From Lacrimispora xylanolytica (lineage in GTDB: Bacteria > Bacillota > Clostridia > Lachnospirales > Lachnospiraceae): 64,000 bases of DNA. Below are positions 41,596 to 50,668 of the stretch, one piece after another. The DNA is taken from NCBI RefSeq assembly GCF_026723765.1, contig NZ_CP113524.1:2775001-2839000 (forward strand), written 5' to 3'. The position numbers and the translations under genes are program-made. The notes under the pieces were generated by a model. It searched no databases. It had not been told where the DNA came from and saw nothing but the letters and a program-made list of their open reading frames with translations. Each line of letters opens with the position of its first letter. The first letter of the stretch is position 1.

Positions 41596-42132
41596 TTATT
41601 TCATGAATCGGTAACCCTTACTGTCGCCGTCTCCAATATAGAGAACCTCATCAAATGCAGGTACTTTCAATCTACCAGATTCGGTTAAGTAGGATTCTGC
41701 CACAAGACGGCCTTTGATCTTTGCCAGAATGTTGGTGATTCCCATGTGATTCTCACTTTCAATCACATCAGTCAGTCTGCATTCAATGGAAATTGGGCAT
41801 TCTTCAATGATTGGAGCACTGACAACCTTAGATGGTACTGGAGTCAGATTGATGCTGTCAAACTTTTTACACTCCGCTCCTGTATTCTTTCCGCAGAAAT
41901 TAATTGCTTCGATCTGGCTGCTGTCTGCAATATTGACTACAAAATCAGATACTTCCTTAATCCGGTTCAGGGCATAGCCTTTTGTACTGAAGCCAAGTGC
42001 CATCATGTCCCTTAAGGTATAGGAAGAGGATATGGTGGTTACATTTGGTGTGCCGTCCGTATCATAATAACTGACAAGAATGATCGGGAAGCCGTAATAC
42101 AGTTTGTCATAAAATACATTTACCTTTTTCAT
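41596..42132 (-). CDS. Flavin reductase-like domain protein
   Basis: This 178-residue protein has the split-barrel FMN-binding fold of the flavin reductase family (VSYYDTDGTPNVTTISSSYT near the start, then FSTKGYALNRIKEVSDFVVN). Anaerobe members act as flavoredoxin-like electron carriers or FMN reductases. A Cys-rich centre (FCGKNTGAECKKF) is present. The start at 42132 has GGAGGTA at better spacing than the ATG at 42144, which overlaps the ribosome site. It lies downstream of hcp on the same strand but beyond a terminator. Confidence 0.85.
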   Translation of the reverse strand: MKKVNVFYDKLYYGFPIILVSYYDTDGTPNVTTISSSYTLRDMMALGFSTKGYALNRIKEVSDFVVNIADSSQIEAINFCGKNTGAECKKFDSINLTPVPSKVVSAPIIEECPISIECRLTDVIESENHMGITNILAKIKGRLVAESYLTESGRLKVPAFDEVLYIGDGDSKGYRFMK

Positions 42133-42199
42133 CATTACCTCCATAAACTGAAACTATCTAAAAGTTATTGTAAGCCAGCACTTACACCACTATACTATC

Positions 42200-42246
42200 A
42201 AAAAAAGCTGGTGATGGATGTTGCCTGCGCAACGTCCATCACCAGC
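42200..42246 (-). terminator. Strong terminator of hcp
   Basis: An 18-bp stem (GCTGGTGATGGACGTTGC with GCAACATCCATCACCAGC on the minus strand, one G-U pair) with a tiny loop is followed by T7 in the minus direction. Confidence 0.9.
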
Positions 42247-42259
42247 CAAAACAGACTGA

Positions 42260-43891
42260 TTATGCGTTCATGAATAATTCCATATCTGCATCTACGCTTC
42301 CCATTCCAGCGATACCAAAGGTATCTACAAGAACCTTAGCAACATTTGGAGATAAGAATCCTGGTAATGTCGGTCCTAAGTGAATGTTCTTTACGCCTAA
42401 GTGAAGAAGTGCAAGAAGTACGATAACGGCCTTCTGCTCATACCAAGCGATGTTATAAGCGATTGGAAGATCATTTACATCATTTAACTCGAATACTTCT
42501 TTCAGCTTAAGTGCGATTAAAGCTAAAGAGTAAGAGTCATTACACTGTCCTGCATCTAATACTCTTGGAATACCGCCGATATCGCCAAGCTGAAGCTTAT
42601 TGTATCTGTACTTTGCACAGCCGGCAGTTAAGATTACAGTATCCTTTGGAAGCTTCTCAGCAAACTCTGTATAGTAGTCTCTGGATTTCATTCTTCCGTC
42701 ACAGCCTGCCATAACAAAGAATTTCTTGATTGCGCCGGATTTCACAGCGTCAACAACCTTATCAGCAAGTGCGAATACCTGATTGTGAGCAAATCCACCA
42801 ACGATAGTTCCAGTTTCAATCTCATCCGGGCTCTGAAGAGTCTTAGCAAGTGCGATGATTTCAGAGAAATCTTTCTTACCATTCTCATCTGCTTCGATGT
42901 GCTTGCAGCCTGGGAAACCGGTAGCCCCTGTGGTATAGATTCTGGCAGCAACTTCTGGATTCTTTGGAGGAACGATACAGTTTGTTGTAAACAGGATCGG
43001 TCCGCGGAAGGACTCGAACTCTGTTACCTGTTTCCACCAGGCATTTCCATAGTTACCTGCAAAGTTGTCATATTTCTTAAATGCTGGATAGTAGTGAGCT
43101 GGAAGCATCTCGCCGTGTGTATAAACATCAACGCCTGTTCCCTGTGTCTGCTCTAACAGCTGCTCCATATCAACTAAGTCATGACCGGAGATAAGGATAG
43201 CTGGATTCTTTCTAACGCCGATGTTAACTGTTGTGATTTCTGGATTTCCGTAACGGGATGTATTTGCCTCATCAAGAAGCGCCATTGCACTTACTCCAAG
43301 CTCACCTGTCTTTAAGGTTAAAGCAACCAGATCATCTGCAGAGAGAGAATCATTTAAGGTTGCTGCAAGAGCTTCATAAGTAAACGCATAAATATCGTTG
43401 TTTTCTTTTCCAATGTTTAAAGCGTGCTCTACGTAAGCTGCCATTCCCTTTACACCGTAAATGATCAGCTCTCTTAAAGAACGAACATCTTCGTTTTCAG
43501 TCGCAAGAACACCTACGCTGGCAGCCTTTTTAAGCATATCTTCTCTTGAGCTTACAGAAAATACAGCCGCATCGTTATTTCCCTGATAGGAAGCGTCTTT
43601 TGCTAACTGATCTCTTAATCCAAGTACATTAACGATCTGAGCTTCAATGGCATCTGCATCAAAGTTTGCATTTGTGATCGTAATAAAAAGGCTCTTGATT
43701 ACTTCATGATTGATCTTAGCGATGTCAGCAACGTTGGTATTCGTCTTTACTACGATTTCAGAAATACCCTTTACTGCATAGATAAGAAGATCCTGTAAAT
43801 TTGCAACCTCTTCTGTCTTACCGCATACGCCCATGACTGTACAACCTGTGTTCTTTGCCGTTTCCTGGCACTGATAACAAAACATGCTCAT
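42260..43891 (-). CDS. hcp: Hybrid cluster protein (hydroxylamine reductase)
   Basis: This 543-residue iron-sulfur-oxygen cluster enzyme reduces hydroxylamine and is now viewed mainly as a nitric oxide reductase in nitrosative stress. The N-terminal cluster motif is [20 protein letters not shown], and the hybrid-cluster ligands appear in [47 protein letters not shown] and [10 protein letters not shown]. The ATG at 43891 follows AGGAGG at normal spacing. No hcr reductase gene follows. The 190-base gap upstream holds a GCACC/GGTGC hairpin at 43926-43945 that might be regulatory. Confidence 0.96.
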   Translation of the reverse strand: MSMFCYQCQETAKNTGCTVMGVCGKTEEVANLQDLLIYAVKGISEIVVKTNTNVADIAKINHEVIKSLFITITNANFDADAIEAQIVNVLGLRDQLAKDASYQGNNDAAVFSVSSREDMLKKAASVGVLATENEDVRSLRELIIYGVKGMAAYVEHALNIGKENNDIYAFTYEALAATLNDSLSADDLVALTLKTGELGVSAMALLDEANTSRYGNPEITTVNIGVRKNPAILISGHDLVDMEQLLEQTQGTGVDVYTHGEMLPAHYYPAFKKYDNFAGNYGNAWWKQVTEFESFRGPILFTTNCIVPPKNPEVAARIYTTGATGFPGCKHIEADENGKKDFSEIIALAKTLQSPDEIETGTIVGGFAHNQVFALADKVVDAVKSGAIKKFFVMAGCDGRMKSRDYYTEFAEKLPKDTVILTAGCAKYRYNKLQLGDIGGIPRVLDAGQCNDSYSLALIALKLKEVFELNDVNDLPIAYNIAWYEQKAVIVLLALLHLGVKNIHLGPTLPGFLSPNVAKVLVDTFGIAGMGSVDADMELFMNA

Positions 43892-44080
43892 ATTCATTAC
43901 CTCCTAAAGTAAATTATTATGCACAGCACCTTTTTTATTTGGTGCACATACTTGCCAACATTATTGTTGATTGATATAGGGTAGAGGTTCTTAAGGCACT
44001 TGCCCTGCCCTCATTCCTTGTACAGGATAACATCATCTAGGATACATGTCTGTTGTTATTACAACGTAGCACAATCTTTT

Positions 44081-44512
44081 TCAATTTTTTATTTCAAAAT
44101 GGTTCAAAAGCATGGAATACAGGATTTCGCTGTGGGATCTTCTCTTCTTTGTTTCTGTTCCAATCAGGCAGATAGCAGAATAGGTTTCATAATTGGTTTT
44201 AAAATGAGAAAGGATATCCCTCTCCTTCATTAAGACCTGATATCCGTTCTCATACTGCTCCCATGAAGTCCAATGCTTAAGATATGGATTTAGAAGCTCA
44301 TCTGTAGGGGCCAGGGCCAGATCATGGACATATGCGGCACCAGTAATGGTTCTCACAAAATACTCTAGATCTCTTTTTTTCGTAAAGCCGCACAGCTGGG
44401 AGTCATTCTTTTGCCTGATATCAAGTACCAGATCTACCTTAAATTGTTTTAGACTTTCAAAAAAATTTTCAGCGCTGGTCTCGTAGGCACTGAGTACATA
44501 TAAGTTTTTCAT
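44081..44512 (-). CDS. DUF488 family protein
   Basis: This 143-residue cytoplasmic protein begins with a Rossmann-like strand (NLYVLSAYETSAENFFESLK), has the family's VDLVLDIRQKND motif near residue 27, and ends with the catalytic-looking ICLIGTETKKRRSHSEIL segment where DUF488 proteins usually have a Cys and paired His/Arg residues. Function is unknown; nucleic-acid or thiol chemistry has been suggested for the family. GGAGGTACC precedes the ATG at 44512. It is divergent from the amino acid permease. Confidence 0.82.
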   Translation of the reverse strand: MKNLYVLSAYETSAENFFESLKQFKVDLVLDIRQKNDSQLCGFTKKRDLEYFVRTITGAAYVHDLALAPTDELLNPYLKHWTSWEQYENGYQVLMKERDILSHFKTNYETYSAICLIGTETKKRRSHSEILYSMLLNHFEIKN

Positions 44513-44604
44513 TGGTACCTCCATTCTTATTGTATTTTCATGGTTTCGAATAACTTTGTCAATATCTGAAATAATAATACAAAAAACAAAAGCGAGGTTT
44601 CCTC

Positions 44605-46032
44605 ATGAAACATAAAACAAAAGGTCTTTCTGCAGGCCGCTTAACGATGATGGCTCTGGGAACTGTTATCGGCGGTTCCTTTTTTTTAGGCTCATCGGTT
44701 GCCATACAGGCTGCCGGTCCGGCAATTATTCTTTCCTATCTCATTTGTGCGGTTATGGTCTACTTTATTCTGTTTGCACTTTCAGAAATGACGGTATCCA
44801 ATCCTGATTCCGCTTCCTTTCGGACATTTGCATCTCAGTATATCAATAAAGGCACAGGCTTTGTCGTAGGCTGGGTCTATTGGACTGGTATGGTCATCTC
44901 TATGTCCAGTGAGGCTACTGCTGTTTCTTTACTCTTTCGGACCTGGTTTCCAACCGTCTCAATTCCTCTCCTTGGAACTGGTCTGATCGTGGGAGTTACC
45001 CTTTTGAATCTTTTAGGAGCAAAGCAGCTAAGCCATTTGGAAAGTGTTCTTTCTGCTATTAAGATTGTGGCTATTATTGGATTTATTCTGTTAGGCGGGC
45101 TGATTGTTCTTGGTGCTTTGCCAGGCATTCGTCCACTGGGAAACAGCATATTGCGCTCAGAACCGTTTCTCCCAGGCGGCTTAAAAAGTCTGGCCGGAAG
45201 TATGCTCATCGTTCTATTCACCTATGCTGGCTTTGAAATCATAGGACTGGCTGCCAGTGAGACCGATAATAAGGAAAAGAATGTGCCTCGAGCCATTCAT
45301 TTGACTGTGTTCTGGCTGGTGACCCTGTATATTCTTTGTATATCCGTCCTCCTGCTTCTGGTTCCCACCAATTCCTTAAGCGAAGACGTCAGTCCAATGG
45401 TCACGGCCTTAAACCGGTATCAAATGTCCTGGGCCGGAACTGCCATGACAATCATATTAATCAGCGCAATCTTATCTACCATGCTGGCTGCCATGTTTGG
45501 TATTGGCAGAATGCTCCGCTCTCTTGTGGAGGAAGGGCTTGGTCCTGGGTTTTTAAGGGATAAGACGGATGTTCCTTATCGGGGTATCCTTTTTTCAGGA
45601 CTTAGCATGATGATGTTTCTCTATGTAGGACTCTTTTTGCCTGAGTTTTATCTGTTTTTAATCAGCTCCGGTGGATTTGCCCTGCTTTTTACCTATATCG
45701 TACTCATGTTTACCCACATCCGTTTCCGAAAAAAGAACGGGAAGCCAGAAGGGAGCTGTAGGCTTTGCGGATTCCCCTATAGTTCTCTGTTTACCATGGC
45801 AGGACTCCTTATCGCTATATTCAGTATGCCATTTTTAAAAGGGCAGACCCTGGGGTTTCTGGCAGGAATAGCCCTGGTAGCTTTTTTTACCGCATGTTAT
45901 GGGATATTAAAAGCCGTAAACAAAAGAAAAGCGATGCAGGGAGAAGAGCTGCCAAAAGGAACTCTCAAGCATCGCCGTATCTTAACAGAATTTTCAGAGG
46001 AACTACACCCCGATGAAGAAAAGAAACAATAA
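44605..46032 (+). CDS. APC superfamily amino acid permease
   Basis: This 475-residue membrane protein has about 12 helices and the APC helix-1 motif (GTVIGGSFFLGSSVAIQAAG) and helix-6 region (FTYAGFEIIGLAASETDNKE). It would import an amino acid or amine with protons or sodium. A short Cys pair lies in the cytoplasmic loop (CRLCGFPYS). The last 45 residues are hydrophilic. GCGAGGT precedes the ATG. It ends 8 bases from the convergent GntR gene with no terminator visible, so the two transcripts may overlap. Confidence 0.88.
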   Translation: MKHKTKGLSAGRLTMMALGTVIGGSFFLGSSVAIQAAGPAIILSYLICAVMVYFILFALSEMTVSNPDSASFRTFASQYINKGTGFVVGWVYWTGMVISMSSEATAVSLLFRTWFPTVSIPLLGTGLIVGVTLLNLLGAKQLSHLESVLSAIKIVAIIGFILLGGLIVLGALPGIRPLGNSILRSEPFLPGGLKSLAGSMLIVLFTYAGFEIIGLAASETDNKEKNVPRAIHLTVFWLVTLYILCISVLLLLVPTNSLSEDVSPMVTALNRYQMSWAGTAMTIILISAILSTMLAAMFGIGRMLRSLVEEGLGPGFLRDKTDVPYRGILFSGLSMMMFLYVGLFLPEFYLFLISSGGFALLFTYIVLMFTHIRFRKKNGKPEGSCRLCGFPYSSLFTMAGLLIAIFSMPFLKGQTLGFLAGIALVAFFTACYGILKAVNKRKAMQGEELPKGTLKHRRILTEFSEELHPDEEKKQ

Positions 46033-46040
46033 ATAAATCT

Positions 46041-46736
46041 TTAAAGCATTTGAACCGCATTCAAATAGGAATCCATGTGTATTTGAAATGCAGATAACGC
46101 CTGCTCCAGCGAGCCGCTGCGGCAGGCTTCTATAATATTTTTATGCTCTTCGTACTTCTCCTTAGCAGAACCTAAGGTGGAAGTATCCTTATTCATAGCG
46201 GTAAGCAATTGGAAGTACTGGTTTTGCAAAATATCAGCCCTCCTGAAACTTTCTGATTTCTTCCAGAAAAACTCATGAAAGGCCAGGTCACAGGAATTGA
46301 ATACAAAATTTTTCTCCTTCTCATCTGACGTATTGTCTTTCCCTAACATAATCATCTCCTGGTTCAGTGCAGATAGATACTCTAAGTCCTTCTCATTTAG
46401 AAGTTTCTTTTCAAATATAATTGTCAGCACCTGCATTTCCAATGGAATTCTAATCGAAAAGATTTCTGCAATATCCCCCATATCCAGATTGAGAATCTGG
46501 CTGCCTTTTTTGGGCGAAAATGAAAGAAATCCTCTCATATGAAGTTCTCTTAATGCTTCCCTGATGGGCGCTCTGCTTATCTGAAGTTCTTCCGACATAT
46601 CAGTTTCAACCAAACGGTCTCCACTTTTTAGCTCTCCCGTAAGAATCTTATTTTTCACATAAGTGACTACAATCTCACTAAGATTGGATTTGGAATATGT
46701 GATCATGTTATTTATTTCATATGAATGAAATAGCAT
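46041..46736 (-). CDS. GntR/FadR family regulator with FCD domain
   Basis: This 231-residue regulator has an N-terminal winged helix (VKNKILTGELKSGDRLVETD, then LQISRAPIREALRELHMRG) and an all-helical FCD ligand domain typical of sensors of carboxylates and amino acids. GAGAGGTGGAC precedes the ATG at 46736. It lies at the 3' edge of the selenium/betaine cluster, downstream of a LysR gene on the same strand, and convergent with an amino acid permease. Either neighbour could be its target. Confidence 0.87.
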   Translation of the reverse strand: MLFHSYEINNMITYSKSNLSEIVVTYVKNKILTGELKSGDRLVETDMSEELQISRAPIREALRELHMRGFLSFSPKKGSQILNLDMGDIAEIFSIRIPLEMQVLTIIFEKKLLNEKDLEYLSALNQEMIMLGKDNTSDEKEKNFVFNSCDLAFHEFFWKKSESFRRADILQNQYFQLLTAMNKDTSTLGSAKEKYEEHKNIIEACRSGSLEQALSAFQIHMDSYLNAVQML

Positions 46737-46803
46737 TTGTCCACCTCTCAATGTATTTTATGCCTCAAAAGAACATTATACTATAGATGGAAGGCAAATC
46801 AAA

Positions 46804-47715
46804 TTAAGATTTAATCTTTTCATAATAATTCTTTGCATAATTGATGAATAGTTCCTGGGCTGGTGTTAAAACCATATCTTTTTTTAGAACGTAAAAGATA
46901 TCTCTGCTCAATTCTTCCGAGTCTATTTCTACCATATTTACTAAATTCAAACGCTTATAGATGGTTGCTGCCGCCTTGGATACAAAGGAAATACCCAGAC
47001 CCTTGGATACCGCTTCCACGATTCCCTGAGTACTGCTAAAATAAGCAACGACTTTCATATCCTTTTCGTGAATATTATTATTGCTAAGAAACATCTCCAG
47101 CTTTGTTCTGGTACCAGACCCGGCTTCCCGCATAATAAAGTTCTTTTTCGAGATAAAAGAGATGATTTCAGAAACCGTACGGCCCCCCGTATATCTCATG
47201 CTCTTTGGCAGGATTAAGACAATCTCATCCTTACAGAAAGCTGTCAGCTTGTATCGGCAGCTTTCTGTTTCCGTTCCAACAAAGCCAATATCATACTGAT
47301 ATTGGCTTAACTCTTTAAATACACCTCCACTGTCTCTTTGATATAAGTGAAAGACAATGTTTTCATATTCCTTATTAAAATCAGAAATCAATTGCGGCAG
47401 TAAATACTGGGCCGGAACGCTTGAGGCCAGAATATTTATTTCTCCTGCACATTCTTTTGTAAACTTACCCATTTCAAATAAAGACTGATCGCGCAATGCC
47501 AGCATATTCTTGGCATGTTCATAAAACTTTACCCCTGCCTTAGTCGGATACACTTTCTTTGTGGAACGAACAAACAACTGAGTGCCAATCTCTTTTTCCA
47601 ATGTATTAATCTGATTGCTTAATGTTGGCTGAGTTAAGTATAAGGCTTCAGATGCTTTTGAAAAACTCTGCAGTTTGGAAATTTGTACAAATGCTTCTAA
47701 TTGTTTAAAATCCAT
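46804..47715 (-). CDS. Selenium-metabolism-associated LysR family regulator (copy 1)
   Basis: This 303-residue LysR regulator has an N-terminal helix-turn-helix (FSKASEALYLTQPTLSNQIN) and a periplasmic-binding-type effector domain from about residue 90. It is strikingly similar to the LysR at 62354-63262 (shared FSKA..L.QPT.S..IN and VYPTK segments and ILASSVPAQYLLP/LLASSVPAQYLLP), and both flank the selenoprotein gene set. LysR proteins of this kind are known companions of selenium genes in clostridia. It probably controls the betaine reductase or BCCT genes just upstream. The effector is unknown. Confidence 0.85.
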   Translation of the reverse strand: MDFKQLEAFVQISKLQSFSKASEALYLTQPTLSNQINTLEKEIGTQLFVRSTKKVYPTKAGVKFYEHAKNMLALRDQSLFEMGKFTKECAGEINILASSVPAQYLLPQLISDFNKEYENIVFHLYQRDSGGVFKELSQYQYDIGFVGTETESCRYKLTAFCKDEIVLILPKSMRYTGGRTVSEIISFISKKNFIMREAGSGTRTKLEMFLSNNNIHEKDMKVVAYFSSTQGIVEAVSKGLGISFVSKAAATIYKRLNLVNMVEIDSEELSRDIFYVLKKDMVLTPAQELFINYAKNYYEKIKS

Positions 47716-47757
47716 ACGTTTCTCCGCTTCTCTAAAGGTTGAATTTAGTGCGCTTGA

Positions 47758-49215
47758 TTAGTCTTTTGTATCTTCCGATTTTAATGCTTTTAACAGACAA
47801 AAACAGGCAAGCAGCATGATAATTGCCAATGGGAATGCTGCGATGATAGAAGAATTCTTTAAAGCTGCTAATCCACCTGACATCAGTAAAACAAGAGTCA
47901 GCAATGCCAAAAGAGCTCCCCAAAGAATCTTTTTCCCATTTCCAGGATTCATATCCCCGCTTGACGAGAACATGGATAATGCAAAGATTCCTGAATTTGA
48001 TGATGTAATGGAAAACGTAATTAACAGGCAGATAGCAATGAAAGAAAATACCATTCCAAGTGGATATTCCCGCAAAACTACAAATAACACGGTTTCTGTT
48101 GATTCCACTGCCTTTGCTATCATTTGTTTGTCCAGGTTCAAACCAAGACTGCCAAAGATGGAGAACCACAAAAAGGATACGATGGATGGAGCAAATATTA
48201 CTCCTATTACAAACTCCCGAATGGTCCTGCCTCTTGATATCCTGGCTATAAAGGTGCCCACAAATGGTCCCCAGGCAATCCACCAGGCCCAATAAAATAT
48301 CGTCCAGGACCCAAGCCATGTTTTGTCTCCAAATGGATTGGAAGAAAAGCTGTCTGCCACAAAACTGTTAATATAGCTTCCAAGTGAATTGATAAAAACA
48401 TTAATCGAAAGAAGCTTAGGACCGATTAAAAAGACACCAAGCATAATAGTAAATGCCAATACGAAATTAATATCGGATAAAAATTTCACTCCTTTATCAA
48501 TTCCTTTTACTGCTGTACAAGTATAAATCACCATTAAAGTAAAAATAATAATAACTTTTACCATGTCTGTCTTTGGCACCTGAAAAAGGAAATTAAGGCC
48601 GGAATTGATCTGCATGGTTCCTTGGCCTAAGGAGGTGGCAAAACCAGCCACTGTGGCAAAAACCGCACATACATCAATTAATTTCCCAATGGGTCCCTTT
48701 ACCCCTTTTTCTCCCAGTAGAGGAAGAAAGATACTGCTGATCAGACCTGGTGCATTCTTTCTGTACTGAAAATATCCAAGTGACATCCCTATAATGGCAT
48801 AGGCTGCCCATGGGTGGAATCCCCAGTGCATAAATACTTTTTTCATCGCCAGATTGGCGGCCCCTTCATCTCCCCCAAAGCTCATATAATGAGTGAGTGG
48901 CTCTGCGGTTCCCCAGAAAACAAGGCCGATTCCCATACCAGCAGCAAAAAGCATTGCAAACCAGGAACGATTGCTGTATTCAGGTACCGAATCATCCGGC
49001 CCTAATTTAATCTTTCCATATTTGCTAAATGCAATGCCCAATGAAAAAACAACAAATACAAACATACAAAATAAGTAAAACCACCCGAAATAAGTAACAA
49101 GAAAATCCTTTGCCGCAATGGTCGCTGCTGTAAATACATCATTTGCTAAGAGGCCAAGGGCGATAAATACAGCAGTTATAAATAGCGATATGTAAAAAAC
49201 AAGGTTTTTCTTCAT
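47758..49215 (-). CDS. BCCT family glycine betaine/carnitine/choline transporter
   Basis: This 485-residue, roughly 12-helix transporter carries the BCCT signature: GMGIGLVFWGTAEPLTHYM near residue 95 and the tryptophan-rich WTIFYWAWWIAWGPFVGTFI of helix 8 near 315 that forms the trimethylammonium cage. It would import glycine betaine. It follows grdH on the same strand, separated by a hairpin, and this position is the best evidence that the reductase here acts on betaine. GGAGG precedes the ATG. The C-terminal tail is short, so osmosensing is unlikely. Confidence 0.92.
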   Translation of the reverse strand: MKKNLVFYISLFITAVFIALGLLANDVFTAATIAAKDFLVTYFGWFYLFCMFVFVVFSLGIAFSKYGKIKLGPDDSVPEYSNRSWFAMLFAAGMGIGLVFWGTAEPLTHYMSFGGDEGAANLAMKKVFMHWGFHPWAAYAIIGMSLGYFQYRKNAPGLISSIFLPLLGEKGVKGPIGKLIDVCAVFATVAGFATSLGQGTMQINSGLNFLFQVPKTDMVKVIIIFTLMVIYTCTAVKGIDKGVKFLSDINFVLAFTIMLGVFLIGPKLLSINVFINSLGSYINSFVADSFSSNPFGDKTWLGSWTIFYWAWWIAWGPFVGTFIARISRGRTIREFVIGVIFAPSIVSFLWFSIFGSLGLNLDKQMIAKAVESTETVLFVVLREYPLGMVFSFIAICLLITFSITSSNSGIFALSMFSSSGDMNPGNGKKILWGALLALLTLVLLMSGGLAALKNSSIIAAFPLAIIMLLACFCLLKALKSEDTKD

Positions 49216-49275
49216 TTAGGAACCTCCTCCTGAAAGATAAAATTTACACAGAGTTCTACAAACTTTTATTTAAGT

Positions 49276-49320
49276 GATAGAAAACACTTTGCTCCCGTGT
49301 GGAGAAAGTGTTTTCTATTA
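49276..49320 (-). terminator. Long hairpin between grdH and BCCT gene
   Basis: ATAGAAAACACTTT pairs perfectly with AAAGTGTTTTCTAT around a 14-nt loop, and flanking AGT/ACT extends it beyond a one-base bulge. It lies 16 bases after the grdH stop. Only a weak T run follows, so it may be an attenuator or processing/stability hairpin that sets transporter level. Confidence 0.6.
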
Positions 49321-49335
49321 CTTGTTACTTCTGAA

Positions 49336-50655
49336 CTAAATTTTAACTTTAAAGACCTGAGGTTCTTCAATATCACTGGTTAAGGCATCTAATGCGACAC
49401 CGACTCTGTGGTAACGAAGCTTGAACTGTTCTTCCCTGGTTGTCGCCGGATCTCCCAGCGGATAAGGGATAGAGATGGTTGGAACCAAACGGTTTACTCC
49501 AACGGTTTTTGCTACTGGGATTAAGTTCGCCATCTGAACGATGGTAATTCCTTCTCTTTCAATTTCTCTTGTCATTGTTGCACCGCAACGTGTACAAGTC
49601 CCTCATGTAGAGGTCAGAATTGCAGCTCTGATCCCATCCTTTTTTAATACTCTTGCAATTTCTTTTCCCATTCTGGAGGCTTCAGCCTGAGTGGTTCCTG
49701 TTCCTACCGTAGAGAAAAAGTATTTATAAACTCCACCAATTTTACCTTCTTTTTGATATTTTCTCATGGCATCCAAAGGCACGATTACATCTGAATCGTT
49801 ATTGGCAGCCGCAGGATCAAAACCGGCATGAATGGTCATGTATTCCCCTTTGACTAAGTCATCGGTCTGGGAAATATCGTATTTGCCCCATTTGGTTGCA
49901 GAGGCAGACTGGATCCGGTCCGGATTTCCTACCGGAACAATTCCGCCAGAGGTAAGGAGTGCTACCTCCATAGTGCTTAATTCCTCTGGGGTAATGGCTG
50001 GAGCGATGGCAACACGGTCTGACTTTGGTATGGGCAGCTCTGTCTCGTAGGGCTCCCCCTTTACCTTTTTTAGCAGCATGTCAATCACACGGTCTGCTGC
50101 TGTAACCGGTGGGTCAAGCCAGATTTGTTCTCTGATTCCTCTTCCAAAGTATCCCTCTTCTGCTGCTGGAAGTAAGGTTTCTCCCTTTAACAGCTTAAGA
50201 GCAAATTTAGCCATAGCACTGACGTCTTTTTTCATGCTTGCAGCACTGGCTCCGCCCTTAAATACATACATTTCCTTACGGAACATTTCAACGCCTGGAT
50301 TTTCATCATTCATTGAAGTGAGTACCGGAACGTTAAATTCCTGCTTAACAGCCTTGCAGATATGGCCGCAGGCAGAGCCGTAACGGCCGGCTCGAAAGGC
50401 CGGACCAGCAAAGAAAACATCTATTTCTTTGCCTTTCAGCATAGAGATAATGGATTTCACTGCTTCTTCGGTATTGGATCCAATAAAGTTATCTCCGCAA
50501 ATAATGGTATGGGTTATCTCAACTTCTTTTCCCAATGCCTGCTGCAGAGCCATTGCAGGACCCACAAGACCTTCTCTAATCTCAGGCTTAAAATCAGCAT
50601 GTTCTTCTCCGCCGATCTGGCCAAAGAACTGATTTAAGTATAAAATACCCTTCAT
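49336..50655 (-). CDS. grdH: Betaine reductase component B selenoprotein (UGA = Sec)
   Basis: This selenoprotein (439 residues with Sec) binds the substrate and cleaves its C-N bond, passing the carboxymethyl group to GrdA. The in-frame UGA at 49605-49603 encodes Sec351 in the context ILTST-U-GTCTRCGATM, matching the Sec position of GrdB/GrdF/GrdH proteins. The frame stays open for 88 codons beyond it. Without Sec decoding the gene splits into two pieces. The ATG at 50655 follows AAAGGAGGG. GrdH (betaine) is preferred over GrdF (sarcosine) because of the adjacent BCCT transporter; sequence alone does not settle this. Confidence 0.92.
49577..49589 (-). promoter_or_regulatory. Candidate bacterial SECIS hairpin in grdH
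   Basis: On the minus strand GTTGC-GGT-GCAAC forms a perfect 5-bp stem with a GGU apical loop, starting 14 bases after the UGA. Position and GGU loop fit bacterial SECIS elements read by SelB. Confidence 0.55.
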
Positions 50656-50668
50656 CTTTTTCCCTCCT

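Noticed and set aside
47732-48319. A 195-residue minus-strand frame inside the BCCT gene
   Set aside because: It is a shifted frame of the BCCT coding sequence on the same strand; the BCCT frame has the family motifs.
49336-49605. Separate small gene after the first grdH segment
   Set aside because: It is in the same frame as grdH across one UGA at the conserved Sec site, so it is the selenoprotein C-terminus.
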